The translations under genes and the position numbers were made by a program. From Dictyobacter vulcani (GTDB taxonomy: Bacteria > Chloroflexota > Ktedonobacteria > Ktedonobacterales > Ktedonobacteraceae), in NCBI RefSeq assembly GCF_008974265.1, contig NZ_BKZW01000001.1, forward strand, positions 1,302,001-1,366,000: a DNA stretch of 64,000 bases, read 5' to 3'. A model generated the notes under the pieces. It saw only the letters and a program-made list of their open reading frames with translations, did not search any database and was not told the origin of the DNA. The number at the start of each line of letters is the position of its first letter. Positions within the stretch are counted from its first letter, which is position 1. Positions 45,513 to 54,230 of the stretch are shown one piece after another.

Positions 45513-46574
45513 ATGCAGACACAACTGACAAAGATTCCTTCAGCAGTTCGCAAACTTGGCATACCTTCAGTGGTCGAGATCAGCGAGCAGATTATCGCTG
45601 AAGAAGGGGCCGTCCTGATCGCGGAGGCTCTATCAGATGCAGGTAAAAACAACCTGCTTGAATTTACAAGTGGACGCGTTGGTTTTCTAACCGAAGGCGA
45701 CATTCTCCCTGTTGTCCTTGGCAAGCGCCGCGCCTTGCGCGAATATAGTGGCGACATTCCTGAACAGCTCGCCGTCGGCGATACGCTGTATTATCTCTGC
45801 GAAAGCGGAGTTGTCGGCGAGATCCGTGGCTTAAATGAGCAGTGGGGAACCCCGATGCAGGTGAAAATTCTGGGTAGCCTGCTCCACAACGGCCAGCCTG
45901 TCAATCTCAAACATAGTGCCCTGCCCAGCCATACTACCCTGGAGCAGAGCGCTCCGATTATTGGTGTGGTCGGCACCTGTATGAATATCGGTAAAACAAC
46001 CGCCATCTGTAAGATTATCAAACATTTTAAAGCTCAGGGTCTACAAGTCGCTGGCGTAAAGCTGTCTGGCGTCGCTTCAACGCAGGATCTGGATACAATC
46101 GCGGATGCGGGCGCTTCTCCTGTGCTTGGCTTTATGGATGCGGGACTCCCCTCGACCTGTGGCGATCCTCAGGCAGTTGTTGAGGCGGCAATCGGTGTGC
46201 TGCGGGCAGTAAATACCTTCAAGCCTGATCTGATCATCGCCGAGTTTGGCGATGGCATTCTGGGTGAATATAACGTTGGCCATATCCTCCAATCACCCGA
46301 GATTCAACAGCATATCAGTTCTTTTATCGTGGGCGCAGGCGATCTGGTCGGAGCCTGGGGCGCGCAAGAAATCATGCACCAGTACGGTGTTCCGGTCACC
46401 GTCATCACCGGTCCTGCGGTCAACAATGATACTGGCGTGCAGTATGTGGAAACGCATTTCCATGTACCCGCGGAAAGTAATCAGCATGCCATGCCAAAGA
46501 CGCTCCAACTGATTGAAAAAAATCTCGCCACCGTGAAAGCCAGACAGGCGCAATTTGTTGCGGTGAAATCATAG
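45513..46574 (+). CDS. P-loop protein of unknown function heading the arginine operon
   Basis: A 353-residue soluble protein. Residues 1-140 form a domain without a known motif. The C-terminal domain starts with a P-loop-like segment (IIGVVGTCMNIGKTTAICK, about 150-168) followed by LQVAGVKLSGV and DLIIAEFGDGILGEYN, giving the order of a SIMIBI-type NTPase. The layout recalls DUF1611 proteins, some of which have been reported as amino-acid N-acetyltransferases, but the key motif differs, so I do not assign it. It is the first gene after the Arg T-box and 27 bp before the carbamoyltransferase, which suggests a step in arginine or acylated-intermediate metabolism. GAGGTG precedes ATG 45513. Confidence 0.68.
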   Translation: MQTQLTKIPSAVRKLGIPSVVEISEQIIAEEGAVLIAEALSDAGKNNLLEFTSGRVGFLTEGDILPVVLGKRRALREYSGDIPEQLAVGDTLYYLCESGVVGEIRGLNEQWGTPMQVKILGSLLHNGQPVNLKHSALPSHTTLEQSAPIIGVVGTCMNIGKTTAICKIIKHFKAQGLQVAGVKLSGVASTQDLDTIADAGASPVLGFMDAGLPSTCGDPQAVVEAAIGVLRAVNTFKPDLIIAEFGDGILGEYNVGHILQSPEIQQHISSFIVGAGDLVGAWGAQEIMHQYGVPVTVITGPAVNNDTGVQYVETHFHVPAESNQHAMPKTLQLIEKNLATVKARQAQFVAVKS

Positions 46575-46601
46575 GCCATCGATCAGGAAGGAGGAACATT
46601 T

Positions 46602-47654
46602 ATGCATTTACCACAAACCCATAGTTATTCACAGCCACATTTCCTGAATACGGCCGATCTGCAACAGGAGGAAATCAGCGCGTTAATCGATCTGGCCCTG
46701 GATTTAAAGCAGGGCAAAGTCAAGAAGAGTCTGGCCGGCAAAACGCTGGCCACCCTCTTCTTTAATCCTTCGGTCAGGACCCGCGTCTCGTTTGCGACCG
46801 CTATGTTTAAATTGGGCGGACAGGCTCTGGAGATCAGTAGCAACAATGTCTGGTCCTTTGAATATCAGGATGATGTCGTGATGGATGGCTCGACCATCGA
46901 GCATGTCAAAGAGGTTGCGCCAGTGCTCTCGCGCTATTGCGATGGCCTGGCTATTCGCTGTAGTGAACTGGTCACCAAATCTGCCCAGAGCGCCAGTTCT
47001 GGCAGTTGGGCAGAGTCAAAACAGGATGTCGTGCTCAATAGCTTTGCCAGATATGCCACGGTCCCCGTCATCAACATGGAATCCAATGTCTATCATCCCT
47101 GCCAGGGACTGGGGGACGCGGTCACGATCAAAGAGCAGTTTGGCGAGACTCGCGGCAAGAAATATGTACATACCTGGGCCTATCATCCCAAAGCTCTGCC
47201 GATGGCGACCACAAATTCCCAGATGCTGGCCGCCTGCGACCTCGGTATGGACGTTGTGATTGCCCATCCACAAGGCTGGGAGCTAGATCCTGAGATCCTT
47301 GCGGTCGCTCAAAAACGTGCTATACAGAGTGGTGGATCATTAGAAATCTCATATGATCAGGATGAGGCGATTGAAGGGGCCGATATCGTGTGTGCCAAAA
47401 GCTGGGGTGCGCTTCCCTATTATGGCAACTGGGAAGCTGAAAAAGAGGCCCGCAGCAGTTTGCAGCATTGGATTGTTGATGAGGAGAAAATGGCTCGGAC
47501 CCACGACGGCAAATTTATGCACTGCCTGCCTGTACGCAGAAATGTCGAGGTGACGCAAGGCGTGCTGGATAGTAACCGCTCGATTGTCATTGACGAGGCC
47601 GAAAACAGAATGTGGGCCCAGATGGCCCTGCTGGCCACACTCTTAGATCAGTAA
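46602..47654 (+). CDS. argF': N-acyl-ornithine carbamoyltransferase (N-acetylornithine type, substrate uncertain)
   Basis: A 350-residue transcarbamylase. The carbamoyl-phosphate motif reads FFNPSVRTRVSF (standard ornithine enzymes have STRTR), followed by ESNVYHPCQGLGD, WAYHPKALPMA, KSWGALPYYGNWEAEK and HCLPVRRNVEVT, which together fit the N-acetylornithine and N-succinylornithine group rather than ordinary ArgF. In the acetyl enzyme of Xanthomonas a Glu (E92, in MDGDTEEH) is tied to substrate choice; here the position is Ile99 (MDGSTIEH). The pathway would thus run through acylated citrulline. It lies in the T-box operon with carA and carB, which supply carbamoyl phosphate. AAGGAGG precedes ATG 46602. 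Confidence 0.85.
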   Translation: MHLPQTHSYSQPHFLNTADLQQEEISALIDLALDLKQGKVKKSLAGKTLATLFFNPSVRTRVSFATAMFKLGGQALEISSNNVWSFEYQDDVVMDGSTIEHVKEVAPVLSRYCDGLAIRCSELVTKSAQSASSGSWAESKQDVVLNSFARYATVPVINMESNVYHPCQGLGDAVTIKEQFGETRGKKYVHTWAYHPKALPMATTNSQMLAACDLGMDVVIAHPQGWELDPEILAVAQKRAIQSGGSLEISYDQDEAIEGADIVCAKSWGALPYYGNWEAEKEARSSLQHWIVDEEKMARTHDGKFMHCLPVRRNVEVTQGVLDSNRSIVIDEAENRMWAQMALLATLLDQ

Positions 47655-47778
47655 CGAGCCAGGCGTAACCGCTAGTTACACGCGCCGCTCCGGCGCTCGT
47701 AGCTATCCAGGTTGACCTGTCATTATGTTCTGCTTACCCATCCTTGCCCACGAGAAGGATGGATGGAAAGGATGATCC

Positions 47779-48864
47779 ATGCAAACGCAAATGCTACCAG
47801 AAGTGGAGCTTGTTACTCGCCCTGCTCGCTACGCCAAACTTATCCTGGAAGATGGGACGCAATTTGAGGGCCGATCCTTTGGCTATCAAGGGAGCACCTC
47901 CGGCGAGATTGTCTTTAGTACCGGCATGGTAGGCTATCCAGAATCGCTCACCGACGCATCCTTCGCCGGCCAGATCCTGGTGCTGACCTATCCTCTCATC
48001 GGTAATTATGGCGTTCCTGCCAGTAGTCTCTGGGAGGATGAGCATATCCATGTTAAGGGACTGATTGTCTCAAATTACATTGACACGCCTTCGCATGTCC
48101 AGAGTACGATGTCGCTGGGTGACTGGCTGGTGCAGGAACAGGTTCCCGCGCTGGAGATCAAAGATACGCGCCTGCTGACACAACATATTCGCGACCATGG
48201 TGCGATGCTCGGCAAGATCATTTTTGAGCACGATGTTCCCTTCTATGATCCGAATCATGAGAATTTGATAGCCCGGGTCTCAACCCATCAGGTAACAAAA
48301 TATGGACAGGGACCTAAAACTCTGGCACTGATCGACTGTGGCGCCAAGAAAAATATTCTGCGCTGCCTGCTGAAACGCAATATCGAGATTGTGACTGTTC
48401 CCTGGGATTATGATCTGTTCGCCAGCGGGACTGACTTTCACTTTGATGGCATCCTGATCTCCAATGGGCCGGGAGATCCCAAACAGGCGACCAGCACGAT
48501 CCAGACGCTTCGCACGGCGCTGGAACAGAAAGTGCCAACCATGGGCATCTGTATGGGCAACCATCTACTCACGCTGGCGGCGGGCGGCGATACAACAAAA
48601 ATGAAGTTTGGTCATCGCAGCCAGAATCAGCCCTGTATTATGAAGGACAGTCAACGCTGCTATATCACCACACAGAATCATGGCTTTGTGGTCAGTGATA
48701 TCCCGCCAGGCTTTGAGCCCTGGTTCACCAATGCCAATGATGGCAGCAACGAAGGCATCATTCATAGCTCACAGCCTTTCATGTCCGTGCAATTTCACCC
48801 CGAAGCAGCCCCAGGGCCGGTGGATACTGAGTGGGTCTTTGATTACTTCCTGGAGAAGATTTGA
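47779..48864 (+). CDS. carA: Carbamoyl phosphate synthase, small (glutaminase) subunit
   Basis: A 361-residue protein that splits glutamine and passes ammonia to CarB. The N-terminal CPSase domain contains GEIVFSTGMVGYPESLTDAS. The class I amidotransferase domain has the nucleophile Cys in GICMGNHLL (near 258), and His and Glu in VQFHPEA. The elbow reads GICMGNH where most bacterial CarA read GICLGHQ, a sign of a divergent lineage. ATG 47779 has GGAAAGGATG upstream. The stop overlaps the carB start by one base (TGATG), so the subunits are made together. Confidence 0.95.
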   Translation: MQTQMLPEVELVTRPARYAKLILEDGTQFEGRSFGYQGSTSGEIVFSTGMVGYPESLTDASFAGQILVLTYPLIGNYGVPASSLWEDEHIHVKGLIVSNYIDTPSHVQSTMSLGDWLVQEQVPALEIKDTRLLTQHIRDHGAMLGKIIFEHDVPFYDPNHENLIARVSTHQVTKYGQGPKTLALIDCGAKKNILRCLLKRNIEIVTVPWDYDLFASGTDFHFDGILISNGPGDPKQATSTIQTLRTALEQKVPTMGICMGNHLLTLAAGGDTTKMKFGHRSQNQPCIMKDSQRCYITTQNHGFVVSDIPPGFEPWFTNANDGSNEGIIHSSQPFMSVQFHPEAAPGPVDTEWVFDYFLEKI

Positions 48865-51800
48865 TGGAACAACTACATAAAGTATTGCTGCTGGGGTCGG
48901 GGGCACTGAAAATCGGCCAGGCGGGCGAGTTTGATTACTCGGGTTCGCAGGCCCTGAAAGCATTGAAAGAAGAGGGATTACAGACCATTCTGATCAATCC
49001 CAATATCGCCACCATCCAGACATCCAGCCTGCTGGCCGATCGCGTCTACTTTCTGCCGGTGACGCCCGAATTTGTCGAGAGGGTCATCGAACGCGAACAG
49101 CCTGATGGCATCTTATTGTCCTTTGGTGGTCAGACCGCCCTCAATTGCGCCATCGCCCTCTACGAAAGGGGCGTGCTGGCCAGACATAACGTGCGTATTC
49201 TGGGCACACCGATCTCGGCGATTCTTTTGACTGAGGATCGCCAGAAATTCGCTGAACATCTGCATAGTATCCAGATCCCTACCCCACAGAGTCAGAGCGC
49301 GACCAGTCTGGCCGAGGCCCTGGATCTGGGTGAAAAGATCGGCTTTCCGGTCATGGTACGGGCAGGCTTCGCGCTCGGTGGCCAGGGATCAGGCATCGCC
49401 AGGACACGGCAGGAACTTGAAGAGATTGTCGAGCACGCACTTTCGTTTGCTCCGCAGGTGCTGGTTGAGCAATATCTTCATCACTATAAAGAGATAGAAT
49501 ATGAAGTGGTTCGCGACCGATATGACAACTGTGTTACCATCTGCAACATGGAAAACATGGATCCGCTGGGCATCCACACCGGAGAATCCATCGTGATCGC
49601 GCCCAGCCAGACGCTGACCAATCAAGAGTATCACCTGCTACGGGCGGCCTCGATTCAGATCGTCAGGAGTCTGGGGATTGTCGGCGAATGTAATGTGCAG
49701 TTCGCCCTTGATCCTGCCAGCAGCCAGTATTATGTGATCGAGGTCAACGCACGCCTCTCGCGCAGTTCCGCCCTTGCCAGCAAGGTAACAGGCTATCCAC
49801 TGGCCTATATTGCCGCTAAACTGGCGCTGGGGTATGGCTTGACCCAACTATCCAACAAAGTTACCGGTGTCACCAAAGCCTGCTTTGAGCCCAGCCTTGA
49901 TTATCTGGTTGTCAAAATTCCACGCTGGGATCTCGCAAAATTCAAAGGCGCGCAAGCAACTATTGGCACTGGCATGAAATCAGTAGGCGAAGTAATGGGG
50001 ATTGGACGCACCTTTGAGGAAGCCTATCAAAAAGCGCTGCGCATGCTGGAGCAGAATTTCGAGGGTGTCCTGCCTCCGACAGGCTTCTTCTCATCCCAGG
50101 AAGAAGTGCACTATTATCTGTCGACACCCACACCTAAACGCCCCTTCGCCATTGCGCAGGCGCTCCAGCAAGGCATGAGCATCGAAGCTATCCATATGCT
50201 TACAGGCATTAATCCCTGGTTCTTGCAGCGCATCCAGCATATTCTGCGACACGAACAGGCGATCACACCACAGACGATGTTGAGCGCCGAGCAGTTCTGG
50301 CAACTCAAACAGATTGGCATATCGGATCAACGTATCGCGGAACTCCAGGGCAGCGATGCGCTCAGTATTCGTGCGCAACGCCAGCGTCTGGGGGTCACTC
50401 CCTCCGTCTTGCAGATTGATACAATGGGAGCGGAATTCCCCGCCGAAACCAATTATCTGTACCTGACCTATAATGCCCAACACCATGATGTCTCGCCCGG
50501 CACAGACCAGAGCGTCATCGTACTTGGCTCAGGACCCTATCGCATTGGCTCCTCGGTAGAGTTTGATTGGACCAGCGTGAGTACGGTCCAGGCTCTCAGG
50601 AAGTATGACAAACAGGCCATTATTATTAACAGTAATCCTGAAACCGTCTCTACCGATTATGATGTCTCGGATCGGCTCTACTTTGAAGAACTGTCCTTTG
50701 AACGCATCGCCGACATCTATGATTTTGAGCAGCCTGGCGGACTGATCGTTTCAGTAGGTGGCCAGACGCCCAACAATCGCGCCCAGGCCCTGGCAGCCTA
50801 TGGCTGTAGCTTACTGGGCACGCAGGCCAGCAATATTGATCGCGCCGAGAACCGCAATACCTTCTCACATTTACTGGACACACTCGGGGTCCAGCAGCCA
50901 GAATGGAACACCTTTCATACGCTCAGCAAAGTCAGCGCCTTCGCCGAGCGGGTCAGTTATCCCGTCCTGGTCCGACCATCCTATGTGCTCTCCGGCAGCG
51001 CCATGAAGGTCTGCGACACACCCGAGGAACTGGAACGCTATACCCGGGAAGCAGCGGCCCTTTCGCCGGATCATCCGGTGACGGTCTCAAAGTTCTTTGA
51101 GTATGCGCGTGAGATCGAGTTCGATGCCGTCGCTCAGCATGGCATTATCAAGGCCGCCATCATCTCGGAACACATCGAGAACGCCGGCGTGCATTCGGGC
51201 GATGCCACCATCGTACTCCCGCCACAGAACATAACTGACACGATCCAGCGCGAGATCAATCGTATCGCACGCAAGATCGTTCAGGCCCTTGAAGTGACCG
51301 GTCCTGTCAATATTCAATTCCTGCTCAAAGATGGACAGGTCTATGTGATCGAGACCAACGTGCGCGCCTCACGGACCTTTCCCTTTATCGCCAAAGTCAC
51401 AGACATCAACCTGATGGAACTGTTCGTCGACGCCCTTTTCCAACAAGGAGATATAGCAGAGATCCAGGTACCAGCGCCATCCTTTGTCGCCCTCAAAGCC
51501 CCACAGTTCTCCTTCTCCAGACTGGCAGGCGCAGATCCAGTCCTGGGTGTTGAGATGGCCTCCACTGGAGAAGTCGCCTGCTTTGGACAGGATCTGGAGG
51601 AGGCATATCTAAAAGCCATGCTGGCCTCTGGTGGCACAGTTCCCCGCAAAGGGATCCTGCTCAGTCTGCACGGAGAAGAAAAGCTCAGCGCCCTTCAAGA
51701 AAGCCTGCCCCACCTCAAAGCACTACAGCTACCGCTGTATGCCACGCAGGAAAGCTGGAACTACCTACAGGAACAGCAGATCGACGCCATCCTGCTCGCA

Positions 51801-52064
51801 GAAGACAATGGCGAGATCGAAGCAGCCTTTCGCCAGCAACGCATTGATCTCGCCGTAGTCATCGTCGCCGGACGCCTGCAGCGCGACTTTGATCAAAACT
51901 ATCACCTGCGCCGCCTGGCCATCGACTGCAACATCCATCTGATCACCAAACTCAAACAGCTCCGCCTCTTCCTGCGTGCCCTCGCCAGTCAAGACCCGGA
52001 CACCCTACCCATCAAAGCCTGGGACGAATACGTAACGGCAACCTTCATGGTTGCGACCTGTTGA
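48864..52064 (+). CDS. carB: Carbamoyl phosphate synthase, large subunit
   Basis: A 1066-residue synthetase with two homologous ATP-grasp halves. N-terminal half: GSGALKIGQAGEFDYSGSQA, FGGQTALNC, GECNVQFAL. C-terminal half: GSGPYRIGSSVEFDW, INSNPETVSTDYD, SGPVNIQFLL-type (TGPVNIQFLL). The C-terminal MGS-like allosteric domain covers about 940-1066. Details such as NARLSRSSALASK and ETNVRASRTFPF read like the eukaryotic CAD/CPS1 type, not EMNPRVSRSSAL as in E. coli. It provides carbamoyl phosphate for arginine and probably pyrimidines. It closes the first T-box operon and is followed by repeat copy D rather than a standard terminator. Confidence 0.96.
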   Translation: MEQLHKVLLLGSGALKIGQAGEFDYSGSQALKALKEEGLQTILINPNIATIQTSSLLADRVYFLPVTPEFVERVIEREQPDGILLSFGGQTALNCAIALYERGVLARHNVRILGTPISAILLTEDRQKFAEHLHSIQIPTPQSQSATSLAEALDLGEKIGFPVMVRAGFALGGQGSGIARTRQELEEIVEHALSFAPQVLVEQYLHHYKEIEYEVVRDRYDNCVTICNMENMDPLGIHTGESIVIAPSQTLTNQEYHLLRAASIQIVRSLGIVGECNVQFALDPASSQYYVIEVNARLSRSSALASKVTGYPLAYIAAKLALGYGLTQLSNKVTGVTKACFEPSLDYLVVKIPRWDLAKFKGAQATIGTGMKSVGEVMGIGRTFEEAYQKALRMLEQNFEGVLPPTGFFSSQEEVHYYLSTPTPKRPFAIAQALQQGMSIEAIHMLTGINPWFLQRIQHILRHEQAITPQTMLSAEQFWQLKQIGISDQRIAELQGSDALSIRAQRQRLGVTPSVLQIDTMGAEFPAETNYLYLTYNAQHHDVSPGTDQSVIVLGSGPYRIGSSVEFDWTSVSTVQALRKYDKQAIIINSNPETVSTDYDVSDRLYFEELSFERIADIYDFEQPGGLIVSVGGQTPNNRAQALAAYGCSLLGTQASNIDRAENRNTFSHLLDTLGVQQPEWNTFHTLSKVSAFAERVSYPVLVRPSYVLSGSAMKVCDTPEELERYTREAAALSPDHPVTVSKFFEYAREIEFDAVAQHGIIKAAIISEHIENAGVHSGDATIVLPPQNITDTIQREINRIARKIVQALEVTGPVNIQFLLKDGQVYVIETNVRASRTFPFIAKVTDINLMELFVDALFQQGDIAEIQVPAPSFVALKAPQFSFSRLAGADPVLGVEMASTGEVACFGQDLEEAYLKAMLASGGTVPRKGILLSLHGEEKLSALQESLPHLKALQLPLYATQESWNYLQEQQIDAILLAEDNGEIEAAFRQQRIDLAVVIVAGRLQRDFDQNYHLRRLAIDCNIHLITKLKQLRLFLRALASQDPDTLPIKAWDEYVTATFMVATC

Positions 52065-52075
52065 CGTACGAACAT

Positions 52076-52273
52076 GTAGGTTCGACCCTCGAGGTCGATT
52101 GCCTCCCCCAGCATCGATCTCGCCCCGAAAGAGACCGATTCCCATTTTCTTGCTCGCGTTGGGGCCGCTTTGGCGTGATGGCTCCAATCGCCCTCGAGGG
52201 TCGAACCTACGCGCTCGCGTTGGGGCCGCTTTGGCGTGATGGCTCCAATCGCCCTCGAGGGTCGAACCTACGC
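52076..52273. repeat. Dispersed nested-palindrome repeat, copy D, with a 61-bp tandem duplication
   Basis: Left arm 52076-52101 (GTAGGTTCGACCCTCGAGG and on) matches the inverted right arm 52185-52210 with one mismatch. A 61-bp unit holding the right arm is repeated exactly (52152-52212 and 52213-52273). It lies between the convergent carB and hisG genes and may end both transcripts. Confidence 0.85.
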
Positions 52274-52293
52274 GTTTTACCCCTCTTGAGGGT

Positions 52294-53175
52294 TTAGACG
52301 AACATTTTCTCGATTGAGGAGACCAGGATGCCCTGGGCACCGCGTGTTTTGAGTTCTTCGATGACATCCCAGAACATGTCTTCGCGAATGGCGGTATGGA
52401 CGGCCATCCACTCTACATCGGCGGTCGGTAGCACGGTGGGCGATTTGAGTCCGGGCATAATAGTAGAAACGTATTCCAGTTCGCTGGTCGGGACGTTCAT
52501 CATGACATATTTGTATTCGGAGGCGGTAATGACGCCACGGAAACGGGTCAGCAGGCGCTCGATGATGGCGGCCTTATGGCTATTGGCCAGCGCGTCCCGA
52601 TTGCCAATCACAATGGACTGTGAAGCAAGAACGGTGTCGATAGCCACCAGATCGTTGAGGCGCAGGCTACTGCCAGTACTGACCAGATCCACGATACCTG
52701 AGGCCACACCCAGCGCAGGCGTAATCTCAACGCTCCCACTGATGGTGATGACATTGACATCAACATTGCGCTCCGCAAAGAAACGGGTGGTCGTAGCCGG
52801 ATACGAGGTCGCGACTTTACAACCAGACAACTGCTCGATGCGCTCGATGCCGCTCTCCGCTGGAACCGCCACCTTTAAGCTACAATGGCCATAATTCAGT
52901 GGCATGATTTCTTCAACAGGCTTCTCGGACTCAACCACCAGATTGCGGCCGACGATACCCAGATCAACGACACCTTCAGCAACATATTCGGCAATATCAT
53001 CATCGCGTACGTACAGAATATCCATTGGAAAATTGCGGCAGTTACTAAAGAGACGCTGCTTATAGGACTCAAAGTGCAGGCCTACGGTACGCAACAGGTT
53101 GCGCGTATCTTCGGTCAGCCGCCCATCTTTCTGTATTGCCAGTTTAATGTGATCATCATTCAATCTTAAAGTCAT
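52294..53175 (-). CDS. hisG: ATP phosphoribosyltransferase, long form
   Basis: A 293-residue enzyme for the first step of histidine synthesis, joining ATP and PRPP. The type I periplasmic-binding-like fold shows IKLAIQKDGRLTE, DLGIVGRNLV, KVATSYPATTTRFF and the PRPP site GSVEITPALGVASGIVD (in parts: SVEITPALG, DLVSTGSSL). The C-terminal regulatory domain of about 75 residues (SEYKYVMMNVPTSELEYVS) makes it the long form, inhibited by histidine and not needing HisZ. Start ATG 53175 has GGAGGAG eight bases upstream; the longer frame would include the leader terminator. A perfect promoter and an attenuator-like terminator lie upstream. No other his gene is adjacent. Confidence 0.94.
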   Translation of the reverse strand: MTLRLNDDHIKLAIQKDGRLTEDTRNLLRTVGLHFESYKQRLFSNCRNFPMDILYVRDDDIAEYVAEGVVDLGIVGRNLVVESEKPVEEIMPLNYGHCSLKVAVPAESGIERIEQLSGCKVATSYPATTTRFFAERNVDVNVITISGSVEITPALGVASGIVDLVSTGSSLRLNDLVAIDTVLASQSIVIGNRDALANSHKAAIIERLLTRFRGVITASEYKYVMMNVPTSELEYVSTIMPGLKSPTVLPTADVEWMAVHTAIREDMFWDVIEELKTRGAQGILVSSIEKMFV

Positions 53176-53206
53176 GCCAGTTGTCTCCTCCAGGCATTTT
53201 GCCCAT

Positions 53207-53246
53207 AAAAAAAACCTCCCCTCCTCGTCAATCGAGGAACGAAGGT
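53207..53246 (-). terminator. Terminator inside the hisG leader (attenuator candidate)
   Basis: On the minus strand ACCTTCGTTCCTCG (53246-53233) pairs with CGAGGAGGGGAGGT (53227-53214), 13 of 14 positions, followed by eight T (to 53207). It lies between the hisG promoter and its start codon, so it must be bypassed for expression. Confidence 0.75.
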
Positions 53247-53350
53247 AAAATCCGCATTCTACTATTACCTCAATGTATATCATTCATAGCCACACAATCA
53301 CTACTGATCGCCGCAGATACGAACGTAATCACGCATCCTACTTTATCTTT

Positions 53351-53379
53351 AGTATATAAACCACCCCAACCATTGTCAA
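53351..53379 (-). promoter_or_regulatory. hisG promoter
   Basis: TTGACA (plus positions 53374-53379) and TATACT (53351-53356), exactly 17 bp apart on the minus strand. It gives a leader of about 170 nt. The leader contains an 11-codon ORF (53336-53301, MRDYVRICGDQ) without histidine codons. The rest of the gap to 53484 shows nothing clear. Confidence 0.8.
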
Positions 53380-53484
53380 GAGAAAAACATAAGCCTATAA
53401 ATCTTTAACCTATGGATAAAATGCATACATAATCACATGAGAGAGCACTCCCCATACACCTCACTAAGACCAGGAGAACAACAA

Positions 53485-54054
53485 CTAATCGATCATCGAA
53501 TTGACATTCTCGTCGTCAGTTGCATGTGGGCTTATTGGATCGGCCACCGCTGTAGCATGTTCGTCGGTTGTAGGTGGGGTCATTGGATCGGTCTCAAGCT
53601 CTTCCACCGGCTTCGGTTTTGAGCGATAGACAAAGCGGTCCGAGACCAGATACTTGTAGACAAAGGAGAAACAGAGTCCAATCGGATTAGCGATATACTC
53701 GCTGATATGGAAAATATAGTGGCAGATCAGCGCTACCGACAGGGAAATAACCAGTGCGGAAACGCTGGTCAGTTCTGCCTTCAATAGACGCTGTATCCAG
53801 ATTAAGGCCCGGTTGGGTCTATGCTCGGGATAGGTGATAAGTTGATTCATAAAGAAATTAATACCGTTGCTGACAGCAAAGGCAAACACATAAGCGATTG
53901 GATAGAAGATGTTGAGCAGGTGGAAAAAGACAAATAAGGCGCCCTCATTAATAATTATGCCAATGCCACCAATGACAGCAAAACGTACAAATTTTTTACG
54001 CAATAGATTGCTGATGAAAGAATAAATAGAAATGCTCCTTTTTTTAATATGCAC
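53485..54054 (-). CDS. GtrA-family membrane protein
   Basis: A 189-residue protein with four hydrophobic segments typical of GtrA (FVRFAVIGGIGIIINEGALF, IAYVFAFAVSNGINFFMNQ, TSVSALVISLSVALICHYIF, ANPIGLCFSFVYKYLVSDRF). GtrA proteins help move polyprenyl-linked sugars across the membrane for cell-surface glycosylation. The C-terminal tail of about 45 residues is acidic and rich in Pro, Thr and Asp, unlike most GtrA. The start is uncertain: GTG 54054 has a poor ribosome binding site, while AAAGGAG sits 20 bases further inside. It stands alone and no glycosyltransferase is adjacent. Confidence 0.85.
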   Translation of the reverse strand: MHIKKRSISIYSFISNLLRKKFVRFAVIGGIGIIINEGALFVFFHLLNIFYPIAYVFAFAVSNGINFFMNQLITYPEHRPNRALIWIQRLLKAELTSVSALVISLSVALICHYIFHISEYIANPIGLCFSFVYKYLVSDRFVYRSKPKPVEELETDPMTPPTTDEHATAVADPISPHATDDENVNSMID

Positions 54055-54230
54055 GATACAGCTGCTATATTTATATATTGTAACGTGCTATAAAAATGAA
54101 ACGCTCCAGAATTGGACTTCTTTGTAACACACACGCATTGAGTAGGTTCGGCTCCACATGATCGCGGTAAGGCGAGGTTGATGGAAAGCTAGCCAATCGG
54201 CTTTTATAAACGCTTAAAGCGATGCCATGG

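Noticed and set aside
53176..53283. N-terminal extension of hisG
   Set aside because: It would translate through the leader terminator and the ribosome binding site; the shorter protein from 53175 has the normal family start.
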